A DNA stretch of 14,179 nt, taken from an uncultured Clostridia bacterium (GTDB lineage: Bacteria > Bacillota > Clostridia > Peptostreptococcales > Acidaminobacteraceae). Numbering within the stretch: the first letter of the stretch is position 1; each line of letters begins with the position of its first letter. The stretch is taken from assembly GCA_937880545.1 (NCBI GenBank), contig CALFKA010000036.1:1-14179 (forward strand). The letters are read 5' to 3'. Position numbers and translations under genes: made by a program. This document shows, piece by piece, positions 1 through 7,482 of the stretch. The notes under the pieces are model-generated. The model did no database searches. It was not told where the DNA came from and saw nothing but the letters and a program-made list of their open reading frames with translations.

Positions 1-44
1 AGATCGTGATGTGACTGGAGTTCAGACGTGTGCTCTTCCGATCT
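1..44. other. Illumina TruSeq index adapter remnant (artefact)
   Basis: These bases match the 3' part of the Illumina TruSeq indexed PCR primer: the end of the flow-cell sequence, then the 6-base index CGTGAT (reverse complement ATCACG, TruSeq index 1), then the read-2 primer sequence ending GCTCTTCCGATCT. Genomic sequence appears to begin at about 45; the last few adapter bases cannot be separated from native sequence. Translated fragments of this adapter (TGVQTCALPIS and MCSSDL on plus, IGRAHV on minus) are known contaminant tails in protein databases. The true contig end is therefore at about 45, and any reading frame entering this stretch is truncated. Confidence 0.97.
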
Positions 45-783
45 CTTCTTCCGGCGGACTTTTCAGGAGCCAGGGAACATCAAAGAAGCGCTCCATCAAA
101 AGAGGAAGCTCGGAAAGCTCATCAAAAGCTCTCTGCTCCACAAAGACACCCCCCGGCGTGTGCCTTCCCGTCATCGTATCGGGAAGTGCGGCCATATTGA
201 TCCGACCTCTAATAGGGCGGGCAAATCGCTTGGAGACGAGATCCACCGCTTCTTCCAGTGCACGCTGCGCAATGACAGCGCTAGTGTCTTTCAGTAGAAG
301 GATCTCTCCCGAGAGAAACGGAATCTCCATGTAGCGGGCGAGAGAGAGGATCCACTCCCCCTCTCCCGAGAAAAAGTATCTTTTTATCCCGTCTTCCCGA
401 GTCAGTGACTCTCTATTCAGTGAACTCTGTGCACTGTAAGACTGAGGAACATAGAGCACCACCTCCTGCACCCCTTTCGTTTCCAGGTGCGGAAGAAGCG
501 GTGAATAGGCATCCAGAAACAGGAAGTCGCTCTCCCCAAAGCGCCCTTCCAGCGAAGCACTGTATTCCAGCGTGTACTCTCTGGCTCTCAGGAGGGAATA
601 CACCCACTTGCTTCCTTCCTTCTTCCCTGTGGAAAGCACCACAGGCGTGTCATCCGCCATCAATTTTTCGAGACGGATGGATTCATCGAGCTGAAGTGTA
701 TCTCCTTGCATCTCCCAGCCTCTCCAGGTGACTTTCCCCCGGAGCGTCGAAAGTGCAGGATGAATATGAATTGTATAGAGCAA
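45..783 (-). CDS. Unrecognised protein, third gene of the AcnX unit (3' end cut by adapter)
   Basis: About 246 residues remain; the C-terminus is lost because the frame runs into the adapter and would otherwise end in the artefactual IGRAHV. I do not recognise a family. The visible protein looks soluble, with no signal peptide or membrane segment. A conspicuous stretch near residues 193-215 reads RINMAALPDTMTGRHTPGG, followed by an acidic/hydrophobic helix-like segment. The start is TTG at 783-781, immediately after the TAA stop of the AcnX small subunit, with GGAGGG four bases before it, so translation is probably coupled. The zero-length gap and shared strand suggest that it works with the AcnX pair, perhaps as an accessory or downstream enzyme (inference). 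Confidence 0.7.
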
Positions 784-1227
784 TTATCCCTCCACTCGCA
801 CGAGGCCATCTTCCAGCACCTCAATGCGCATTCCTTCCTTAACATAATCGAGAAACTCCTCTCCCAGGCTATCCACCGTAGGAAGAGATGAGTCGGTCCA
901 GACATCGGAGAGGATCGCTCCCGCCGCTGCCAGAGAGTCAATCGGTTCACTGAAGAGAAGGCATGCGGGCGATGCTCCCATCGCGCTGGCGCAGTAGAGA
1001 ACCATGCCCCCTGTTGTCGAACCGATGGTGCGGGGCAGGCAGATGGCTTTACCGGCAAGAGGCTTTCCAAAGAGTTCGGGATTGTTCTGGTCTGAGCATA
1101 CAGCTGTAAGATCACTCTTCATCAGACTCTTTTGAAAACTAGCCAGTGTATTGAACCCTTTTCTTGTGACGAGCGCTTCTGCTTCCACAGTCCCCGGCAC
1201 GACGACCCGTCCTTTGAACTCTCTCAT
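784..1227 (-). CDS. Aconitase X small (swivel, DUF126) subunit
   Basis: A 147-residue protein matching the swivel domain of the AcnX branch of the aconitase superfamily. It would form a heterodimer with the large subunit encoded just upstream. Family features seen: GTVEAEALV near the N-terminus, the GSTTGG loop (residues 69-74; Ser70 is the probable equivalent of the conserved active-site serine), and ASPACLLF followed by AAGAI (about 86-104). AcnX enzymes known so far include cis-3-hydroxy-L-proline dehydratase and archaeal phosphomevalonate dehydratase; the substrate here cannot be read from sequence. The ATG overlaps the large-subunit stop as ATGA and is preceded by AGGAGG, which supports coupled translation. 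Many bacterial AcnX proteins are single-chain fusions; here the subunits are separate. Confidence 0.88.
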   Translation of the reverse strand: MREFKGRVVVPGTVEAEALVTRKGFNTLASFQKSLMKSDLTAVCSDQNNPELFGKPLAGKAICLPRTIGSTTGGMVLYCASAMGASPACLLFSEPIDSLAAAGAILSDVWTDSSLPTVDSLGEEFLDYVKEGMRIEVLEDGLVRVEG

Positions 1228-2498
1228 TGTTCTCCTCCTGACAACTTGGCAAGAAGTTCCTCTTCCTTAAGATAATGGGCGCTTGTATAGGTGCGAAGTT
1301 TATTCGAGGAAGTAATCACCGGCATCTTGGAGCATAGCGGATTGTTCATATACATGAGGGGACAGATCGACGTAAGGGTCACTCCCATCTGCTTTAATGC
1401 CTTTGCCGCTGCTCTCTTTTCAAAGACATCGAGAACAGGCCTGGCAGCACATAACACAGTGGGAATCGCCACCTTTTTTCGCCCCGTCTGTTGCAGTTGT
1501 TTTTGAATCTTATCCTTCCAGCTATGCAGCTGCTCAAGCGACAGATGAGGACAGCCGATAAAGCAGAGTTTCGGCTTTGCCTGCGGATTCTTCCACAGGT
1601 CCGGATAGGAGGTATAGATCTCCTCTAAGTAAGCATCATCGATGATCAGTCTGCGTGCGCTTTCTTTTACCAGGGCGCTCCCTTGGTTCTTCGCTTCCGG
1701 TGTCAGGTCTTCTACGTGATACAGACCGACCGACCCATTGCTGGCAGCAGCTGCGCCAAAGTCTTTCAGGTAGTCTTTTACTCCCTGTGAAAGTTCTTCT
1801 CCCAGAAATCTACTGAGTCCCTTTATATAAGGTACATCTTCCTGTACAGCGAGGCCTACGGCAGACCCCAGGAGCTGCGGATCGGGAAGTGACTCGGTCT
1901 GCACCTCGATCTCCCAGGTAGCCTCTCTGCCCTCCGGAGTCAGAAGGCCAAAATATGGCACCCTGCCCAGAATACTTCCGAAGAGTTCGATGATGCCACT
2001 ATTGCGATTACAGCGAGCGCCGAGGACGGAGTTGGCGTAGCTGACGGCGGAGCTTTCCGCCCAGGAAAGTATCTCCCCTTCTTCAGGGATATTTCCCACC
2101 TCATCCATGTAACAAGTGCAGCTGAATGCGTCATCACGGAGAAGTCCCATCTGCTGAAGCTGCTTCTCGTAGCTCTTCTGTTTGGAGTACATGACTTTAA
2201 AGACAATTTCCTGTGCTATATTCGATGGAACGTTTCGAAAATCCATCGGCCTCGGATCCACCGTGAAGGGTTGTTTGGAGATGGCTCCTCCCTCAATCAG
2301 TTCGTCCATCAGGGAGTAGACCGGTTTCATCACAGAGATGCCGAAGCTTGTCACCAGATGACCCCACGTACTGTCAACAGGGACAAAGTGCGTGGCACCG
2401 AAGACATCTCCATAGAGAATCATTGTTTTCATGACTTTGGCGAGGGTGTCGCCTTGTTCGCCGTTAAGTATCGCCTGTTCTTCCACTGTCAGCTCCAT
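1224..2498 (-). CDS. Aconitase X catalytic large subunit
   Basis: A 424-residue cytosolic hydro-lyase of the AcnX (formerly DUF521) family. Hallmarks: MELTVEEQAILNGEQG at the N-terminus; SCTCY (126-130) in the position of the family TCTPY; the WAESSAVSYANSVLGAR block (146-162); FIGCPH (313-318); and TSIC (376-379) before a TSSNK segment. Cys127, Cys316 and Cys379 are the expected iron-sulfur ligands. The frame is open 49 codons further upstream, but ATG at 2498-2496 is chosen: it has AAGGAG six bases before it, gives the normal family N-terminus, and the upstream extension is composition-poor and overlaps the promoter. It is the first gene of a minus-strand unit with the small subunit and an unknown protein. 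Probable activity is dehydration of a hydroxy acid or hydroxyproline. Confidence 0.9.
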   Translation of the reverse strand: MELTVEEQAILNGEQGDTLAKVMKTMILYGDVFGATHFVPVDSTWGHLVTSFGISVMKPVYSLMDELIEGGAISKQPFTVDPRPMDFRNVPSNIAQEIVFKVMYSKQKSYEKQLQQMGLLRDDAFSCTCYMDEVGNIPEEGEILSWAESSAVSYANSVLGARCNRNSGIIELFGSILGRVPYFGLLTPEGREATWEIEVQTESLPDPQLLGSAVGLAVQEDVPYIKGLSRFLGEELSQGVKDYLKDFGAAAASNGSVGLYHVEDLTPEAKNQGSALVKESARRLIIDDAYLEEIYTSYPDLWKNPQAKPKLCFIGCPHLSLEQLHSWKDKIQKQLQQTGRKKVAIPTVLCAARPVLDVFEKRAAAKALKQMGVTLTSICPLMYMNNPLCSKMPVITSSNKLRTYTSAHYLKEEELLAKLSGGEQ

Positions 2499-2532
2499 AA
2501 CGGGCTCCTTTCCGCTCGAATATGTTTTTTTC

Positions 2533-2541
2533 AGTATATCA
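2533..2541 (-). promoter_or_regulatory. Extended -10 promoter element for the AcnX unit
   Basis: Read on the minus strand this is TGATATACT: a TATACT -10 with the TG extension. It would start transcription near 2526, about 28 bases before the AcnX ATG. There is no good -35 hexamer at 16-18 bases, which fits dependence on the extended -10. The 11-base string TGTGATATACT recurs in the mce promoter at 13095-13105. Confidence 0.5.
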
Positions 2542-2882
2542 CAGCAAAGATATTTTTTTCTCCGGGAAGCATGGAAATTCAAAGGATTTGAAGGGTCTCT
2601 TTTGGGGATCCTATTGCTCCACCGCCAATCAAGTATTCTTAACAAAACATAAGGTTTTAAGATAAATTTCCTAAAATGGTCTCTTTCTTATCAGAAATAC
2701 ACATAGGCTCGTATCCACAGAAGGCACACATGAACGCATGGTCCCACATCAGATAAGCACTGTAAAATGGGGCTTTTCGAGTATAACGGACTGAAAAACA
2801 GGGATATTTTTCCGGCAAAATCCTCTTTGTTTTTAGATATTACAGGGAGTCGCAGGTGTCATATTTTATGCCTGTTTCATAA

Positions 2883-2911
2883 TTGACGGGGTACTGTTTG
2901 TAAAGTATACT
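2883..2911 (+). promoter_or_regulatory. Sigma-A-type promoter of the peptide transporter operon
   Basis: TTGACG (2883-2888), a 17-base spacer, then TATACT (2906-2911). Transcription should begin near 2918, giving a short leader of about 24 bases before the binding-protein ATG at 2942. Spacing is ideal and each hexamer differs from consensus at one position. Confidence 0.85.
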
Positions 2912-2941
2912 CTAAGCAATAATGTTGTGAAAGGGAGAGTT

Positions 2942-4597
2942 ATGAAAAAACATGTCAGGCTGATTACTTTACTTCTGGTCCTGCTGCTTGTGCTTTCTGC
3001 ACTTTCAGGTTGTGCGCAAAAACCGGCAGAACCCGCCAAGCCCGCAGACCCCGGCACGCCAGCAGAAACAGGCACACCCGCTGAGTCCGGCGACACCCCG
3101 GCCCCCGAACCCAGTGATGATCCACTGGCAGGCCCCGCCATCGATAAGGACACGGTTGTCATCTGCACCGCAGACGAGACCCCTTCGCTGACAACTGCAG
3201 GACATAACGCTGTTGCCGGCGACTATGTCAACAAACTTACACATAATGGTCTTTTCCGTCTGGACAAGGAACTCAACCCCACGCCGGACCTTGTCGCTGA
3301 ATACACCGTAGAAAAAGACGAAAAAGGCGAAGACAGCATCTGGGTGATGACCCTTCATGAAGGCGTTAAATTCCACGATGGATCCGTCATGACGACAGAC
3401 GACGTTCTTGCCTCCATCGAGCATGCACAGAATTCACCTGATATCAGAAGCTACACCCAGTCCATCGTCAAAACCGAAAAAGTTGACGATCTGACCTTTA
3501 AGATTTACACGGACGGACCCTCTGCCAGCCTTCTGTATGACCTGAGCCACCACGGAAACTACATCGTTCCCGCCAGACAGCTCGCACAGGAAACAGATCC
3601 TGCCAAACTCGATCAGCTCCTGAATACCGAAGTCATCGGCGCAGGCCCCTACAAATTCGTCGAATGGAGAAAAGGCGAGCAGATCACCTTTACCGCTCAC
3701 GAAGACTACTTCGATGCCGAGCGTGCTCCGAAAATTAAAAATATCGTCTGGAAGATCATCCCTGAAGGTTCCTCCAGAACCATCGCCCTGCGCGCAGGAG
3801 ATGTCGACTACATTATCGAAACCGACTCGATCTCGATCCCAGAGCTCGAAGCCGACCCCAATGTCGCCGTCATGAAAGTGGAGAGCGTCTCGCACAACTG
3901 GCTGACGATCAACAATGAAGTCCCGCCTTTTGACGACATCAATGTCCGAAAAGCCATGAACGCCGCCATCAACAAAGAAGACGTCGTCACCGTCGCCCTC
4001 AACGGCACGGGTGTCGTCGCCATGTCGCAGACCCCCACCGGAATGCTCGGTGAGTACACGGGTGAATATGACGCTTATGACCTCGACTTAGCCAAAAAGT
4101 ACATGGAAACCTGGGGCGGAGATCCCTCGACCATCAAACTCGAGATGATCTGCTCCAATGACACCAAGGCACGAGCGGCTGAAGTCATCATGGCCAACCT
4201 CAAAGAGATTGGCATTGAGTCATCTATCGTCCGAATGGACCTCGCGACCTACCTGTCCGTCACTGCAGAAGGTGACTTTACCGGATTCATCGGTGGATAT
4301 ACCTCCAACGAGATGATGAGCTTCCTCAAGGGCGTCTATCTGTCCTCGAATATCAACTCTTCAAACAAGACGAGAACCAGTGAGCCCGAACTCGACGAAC
4401 TGATCATCAAAGCGACAAAGACAGTAGATCAGGGCGAAAGAGAAAAAGTTCTCCAGGCTGCCACCAAGTTCCTCAACGAACTTTGCCCGCAGATCCCCCT
4501 GTATCAGGACTACACGCTCAGCGCCCACAAAGCAAATCTGAAGAACACCTTCATCACTCCCGGCGGATCCTTCTTCGCCCAAGAGTGGGAGTGGTAA
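2942..4597 (+). CDS. ABC transporter substrate-binding lipoprotein, family 5 (peptide type)
   Basis: A 551-residue extracytoplasmic binding protein of the SBP_bac_5 (OppA/DppA/NikA) family that captures a small solute, usually a peptide, and delivers it to the permeases encoded downstream. Residues 1-23 form a lipoprotein signal (MKKHVRL, then a leucine-rich core) ending in the lipobox LSGC, with Cys24 as the lipidated residue. Residues 25-57 are a Pro/Ala/Glu/Thr-rich flexible linker with GTPAE-type repeats. The binding domain follows, with the family block LHEGVKFHDGSVMTTDDV and later DINVRKAMNAAINKEDV. ATG at 2942 is preferred over the in-frame GTG at 2927 because AGGGAG lies six bases upstream and it gives the proper signal peptide. 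It is first in the operon and separated from the permease by a hairpin, consistent with higher expression. The exact ligand is unknown. Confidence 0.95.
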   Translation: MKKHVRLITLLLVLLLVLSALSGCAQKPAEPAKPADPGTPAETGTPAESGDTPAPEPSDDPLAGPAIDKDTVVICTADETPSLTTAGHNAVAGDYVNKLTHNGLFRLDKELNPTPDLVAEYTVEKDEKGEDSIWVMTLHEGVKFHDGSVMTTDDVLASIEHAQNSPDIRSYTQSIVKTEKVDDLTFKIYTDGPSASLLYDLSHHGNYIVPARQLAQETDPAKLDQLLNTEVIGAGPYKFVEWRKGEQITFTAHEDYFDAERAPKIKNIVWKIIPEGSSRTIALRAGDVDYIIETDSISIPELEADPNVAVMKVESVSHNWLTINNEVPPFDDINVRKAMNAAINKEDVVTVALNGTGVVAMSQTPTGMLGEYTGEYDAYDLDLAKKYMETWGGDPSTIKLEMICSNDTKARAAEVIMANLKEIGIESSIVRMDLATYLSVTAEGDFTGFIGGYTSNEMMSFLKGVYLSSNINSSNKTRTSEPELDELIIKATKTVDQGEREKVLQAATKFLNELCPQIPLYQDYTLSAHKANLKNTFITPGGSFFAQEWEW

Positions 4598-4617
4598 TCA
4601 CTGACCACCGGATACCT

Positions 4618-4652
4618 GGCTATCCTGCCTGTCTTGGCAGGATAGCCTTTTT
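4618..4652 (+). terminator. Intra-operon hairpin/attenuator between binding protein and permease
   Basis: A perfect 12-bp stem (GGCTATCCTGCC, 4618-4629, with its complement at 4636-4647), a 6-base loop and five T residues (4648-4652), with the permease ribosome site immediately after. It has the form of a rho-independent terminator inside the operon. The likely effect is partial termination and 3' stabilisation of the binding-protein mRNA, so binding protein is made in excess over membrane subunits. Confidence 0.88.
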
Positions 4653-4664
4653 GAAAGGATAATT

Positions 4665-5591
4665 ATGTGGAAGTACATAGCTAAGAGATTACTTTACATG
4701 ATTCCGGTCCTTCTGGGCGTCACACTCATCGTTTACATCATCATGAGTGTAGCTCCCGGAGATCCGGCAAAAGCGATTCTGGGCGATCAGGCCACGCCTG
4801 ATGCCATTGAACAACTGCGCGAAGAACTCGGACTCGATGACCCGCTCCTTGTGCAGTATGGACGCTATGTAAAGGGGCTCGTTCGCGGAGATCTGGGGAT
4901 ATCCTATAAGTCGAAAGGACCTGTCATTGATGAGATTATCGCCAGGGTTCCTACGACCTTGTATCTCTCACTCTCTGCTACCATCATCGCTGTCGTGATA
5001 GCCATCCCTCTTGGTATATTGGCGGCAGTTAAGCAAAACACCTTCATTGACGGTCTCAGCATGTTTATCGCACTGATTGGTATATCTATTCCTATCTTTT
5101 GGCTGGGACTGCTACTTCTGGTCTATTTTGCCCAAGAACTGCGCTGGTTCCCCGCCTCGGGCGCCTCCAGCTGGAAACACTTCGTGCTCCCGGGCATTGC
5201 CCTCGGATTCCACAGCATGGCTTCGATTGCGCGTATTACTCGCTCCTCCATGCTAGAAGTAATCCGACAGGACTATATCCGTACCGCCCGGAGTAAGGGC
5301 ATGCCATACAAGCAAGTCATCACAAAACATGCGCTTCCGAACGCCCTGATCCCGACGATCACGGTCACAGGCCTTCAGATCGGAGCCCTACTTGCAGGCA
5401 GCGTGCTGACAGAGTCCGTCTTCAGTCTTCCGGGCATCGGCCGCCTTATCATTAACTCCATCCAAGGCAGGGACATTCCCGTCGTCCTCGGATGCATCCT
5501 AGTCTTTACTCTCACCTTCTCGATCATCAACCTGCTCGTTGATATCCTCTACGCCTTTGTCGACCCACGCATTCGGGCGCAATACTTTTAG
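4665..5591 (+). CDS. dppB: Peptide-type ABC transporter permease (DppB/OppB family)
   Basis: A 308-residue inner-membrane subunit forming half of the transport channel. It starts with the typical MWKYIAKRLLYMIPVLLGVT helix, followed by a long external segment containing PGDPA and LREELGLDDPLLVQYGRY. About five further membrane helices follow. The cytoplasmic coupling (EAA-type) loop lies at about 198-227 (EVIRQDYIRTARSKG then HALPNALIP), and the late LAGSVLTESVFSLPGIGRL block is typical of DppB. Length is normal. The start is supported by AAAGGA five bases before the ATG. It follows the intra-operon hairpin and is ten bases from the partner permease. The symbol denotes family only; the substrate is not proven to be a dipeptide. 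Confidence 0.93.
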   Translation: MWKYIAKRLLYMIPVLLGVTLIVYIIMSVAPGDPAKAILGDQATPDAIEQLREELGLDDPLLVQYGRYVKGLVRGDLGISYKSKGPVIDEIIARVPTTLYLSLSATIIAVVIAIPLGILAAVKQNTFIDGLSMFIALIGISIPIFWLGLLLLVYFAQELRWFPASGASSWKHFVLPGIALGFHSMASIARITRSSMLEVIRQDYIRTARSKGMPYKQVITKHALPNALIPTITVTGLQIGALLAGSVLTESVFSLPGIGRLIINSIQGRDIPVVLGCILVFTLTFSIINLLVDILYAFVDPRIRAQYF

Positions 5592-5600
5592 GAGGGACTC

Positions 5601-6473
5601 ATGAATATGAAGAGAAAAAGTCCTAGAAAAAAAGGTCCTATTTTTGAAGTGGCTCGGCGCCTGGCAAAGAACAAGTCGGCGATGATCGGATTGGCTATCG
5701 TCATCCTGCTGATCGTCGTGGCCGTAACAGCTCCACTGTTTTACAGTTATGATGAGCAGATCATCAAGCAAAACATCGGAAATCGCCTGCAGTCACCCAA
5801 TGCTGAAAACCTCTTAGGAACCGACGCACTCGGACGTGACCTGCTGGGCCGCATCATCTATGGCTCGCGCATTTCGCTGTATGTCGGCTTTACCACCGTG
5901 GCATTTGCCTTTGTGGTCGGCGGGACACTAGGAGCGCTGGGTGGCTACTTTGGTGGCATCGTCGACAATATCATCATGCGCTTCATGGATATCTTCCTGG
6001 CGATTCCCGGGACACTGTTTGCGATTACGATTGCGGCAGCTCTTGGAAGTAATATCAGGAACCTGATCCTTGCACTCGCCATCTCCAGCGTGCCGGGTTT
6101 TGCAAGAATTCTTCGAAGCTCGGTGATCACGGTCAGAGAAGTGGAGTACATTGAAGCGAGCCGGGCGATCGGCGCATCCGATGCCCGAATCATTCTAAAC
6201 CATGTCATTCCCAATGCACTGGCGCCGGTGATTGTCCACACCACCTTGAATGTGGCGACCATCATCCTCACCATCGCAGGTCTTAGTTTCCTCGGTCTGG
6301 GTATTTCTGCTCCCACTCCGGAATGGGGAGCCATGCTCTCTGACGGTCGGACCTATCTGAAGACCCACTTCTATATGTCATTATTCCCGGGTGTTGCCAT
6401 CATCATGACGATCCTTTCATTGAACCTCCTGGGTGACGGCCTGCGCGACGCGCTTGACCCAAGGTTAAAGTAG
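5601..6473 (+). CDS. dppC: Peptide-type ABC transporter permease (DppC/OppC family)
   Basis: A 290-residue second channel subunit. A basic cytoplasmic N-terminus (MNMKRKSPRKKG) precedes the first helix (about 28-48). The DppC hallmark LLGTDALGRDLLGRIIYGSR lies at 71-90, the coupling loop at about 183-205 (YIEASRAIGASDARIILNHV), and the late GLSFLGLG and PTPEWGAML motifs at about 227-245. It ends with GDGLRDALDPRLK, as usual for the family. GGAGGG follows directly on the preceding gene's stop and sets the start. It pairs with DppB and is powered by the DppD/DppF ATPases encoded next. Confidence 0.93.
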   Translation: MNMKRKSPRKKGPIFEVARRLAKNKSAMIGLAIVILLIVVAVTAPLFYSYDEQIIKQNIGNRLQSPNAENLLGTDALGRDLLGRIIYGSRISLYVGFTTVAFAFVVGGTLGALGGYFGGIVDNIIMRFMDIFLAIPGTLFAITIAAALGSNIRNLILALAISSVPGFARILRSSVITVREVEYIEASRAIGASDARIILNHVIPNALAPVIVHTTLNVATIILTIAGLSFLGLGISAPTPEWGAMLSDGRTYLKTHFYMSLFPGVAIIMTILSLNLLGDGLRDALDPRLK

Positions 6474-6480
6474 GTGAAAT

Positions 6481-7482
6481 ATGGATAAACCCATTTTAGA
6501 TATAAAAAATTTGGTTGTAGAATATCGTACAGATGACGGCGTCGTCCAGGCACTTAACGGCCTCGACCTGACCATCATGCCGGGAGAGACACATGGCCTT
6601 GTCGGAGAGACAGGTGCCGGAAAGACGACGGCAGGACTTGGCGTCCTCCGCCTGATCGCCTCTCCTCCGGGCGTTGTGGTCGATGGCACCATCATCCTCG
6701 ATGGCAAAGACGTACAGCAGACCACCGAGAAAGACATGGAGTCCATGCGCGGCTACGATGTCTCTATGATCTTCCAGGATCCCATGACGAGTCTCAATCC
6801 CGTCATGACCGTTCAGGATCAGATCGCAGAAGTTTATGAATTGCATGAGAATATCAGCCATGACAAGGCGATCGAACTGACACATGCCATGCTAGAGCTG
6901 GTCGGCATTCCCGCTGAGAGAGGCAATGAATTCCCCCACCAGTTCAGTGGCGGCATGAAACAGCGCGTCGTCATCGCCATCGCACTTGCCGGAAATCCGA
7001 AGCTTCTCATTGCCGACGAACCCACGACAGCGCTGGACGTGACCATTCAGGCGCAGGTTCTCGACATGATGAAACAGCTTAAGAAAGAATACAATATGGC
7101 CATGCTCATGATCACCCACGACCTGGGCATCGTCGCCGATATCTGTGACAGAGTCTCGGTCATCTATGCCGGACGGATTGTTGAGCAGGGAAGCCTAGAG
7201 GATATCTTCGACAGAACTCGCCATCCCTATACGGAAGGACTGTTCAACTCGCTTCCCAACCTGACCGACAGACAACAGAAGCTCAAGCCCATCAAAGGAC
7301 TGATGCCCGACCCAAGCAATCTCCCGAGTGGCTGCACCTTCCACCCCCGCTGCAACTATGTCATGGACATCTGCTCGAAAGAGAATCCTCCAAGGGTGTA
7401 CCGGGGAGAATCCCATTATGCAGAGTGCCATCTCTACAATGAAGAAAATATCATGAAGGGAGGAGTGATTGAGCGTGACTAA
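6481..7482 (+). CDS. dppD: Peptide-type ABC transporter ATPase (DppD/OppD family)
   Basis: A 333-residue cytosolic ATPase. Walker A is GETGAGKTT (42-50), Q-loop Gln99, signature FSGGM (155-159), Walker B LLIADE with catalytic Glu180, D-loop ALD, and switch His213. The C-terminal oligopeptide-transporter extension carries four cysteines (285, 291, 298, 316). This arrangement is known to hold a [4Fe-4S] cluster in some DppD-type ATPases; the same spacing is found in the partner ATPase. The SD AGGTGA overlaps the previous stop. Its 3' end overlaps the dppF start, indicating coupled translation. Confidence 0.93.
   Translation: MDKPILDIKNLVVEYRTDDGVVQALNGLDLTIMPGETHGLVGETGAGKTTAGLGVLRLIASPPGVVVDGTIILDGKDVQQTTEKDMESMRGYDVSMIFQDPMTSLNPVMTVQDQIAEVYELHENISHDKAIELTHAMLELVGIPAERGNEFPHQFSGGMKQRVVIAIALAGNPKLLIADEPTTALDVTIQAQVLDMMKQLKKEYNMAMLMITHDLGIVADICDRVSVIYAGRIVEQGSLEDIFDRTRHPYTEGLFNSLPNLTDRQQKLKPIKGLMPDPSNLPSGCTFHPRCNYVMDICSKENPPRVYRGESHYAECHLYNEENIMKGGVIERD

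Larger units (their letters stand above)
2499..2941. other. Divergent intergenic region between AcnX and transporter operons
   Basis: A 443-base non-coding region, visibly more AT-rich than the flanking genes. It holds a minus promoter element near 2533 and a plus promoter at 2883-2911. The roughly 340 bases between them have no convincing gene, RNA or riboswitch fold. Only an imperfect small hairpin (CAGG...CAT/ATG...CCTG, 2853-2874) is visible, just upstream of the transporter -35. Its length leaves room for regulator sites controlling both directions (inference). Confidence 0.6.

Noticed and set aside
11..334. Plus-strand reading frames starting in the first 30 bases
   Set aside because: They begin inside the adapter and run antisense to the unknown third gene; their N-terminal peptides are standard adapter translations.
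2499..2645. A 49-residue N-terminal extension of the AcnX large subunit
   Set aside because: It has no supporting ribosome site, covers the predicted promoter, and the family N-terminus begins at the ATG at 2498.
2853..2874. Small imperfect hairpin upstream of the transporter -35
   Set aside because: Seven pairs with a bulge in AT-rich DNA is within chance expectation.
2640..2882. Riboswitch or small RNA in the divergent intergenic region
   Set aside because: I could not find a conserved riboswitch core or a stable multi-stem fold; only weak short pairings are visible.
2927..2941. GTG start five codons upstream of the binding-protein ATG
   Set aside because: It would include the ribosome site in the coding region and lengthen the signal peptide; no ribosome site precedes it.
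3005..4582. Several long minus-strand reading frames across the binding-protein gene
   Set aside because: They are shadows of the real gene with unnatural composition, no ribosome sites and no recognisable domains.
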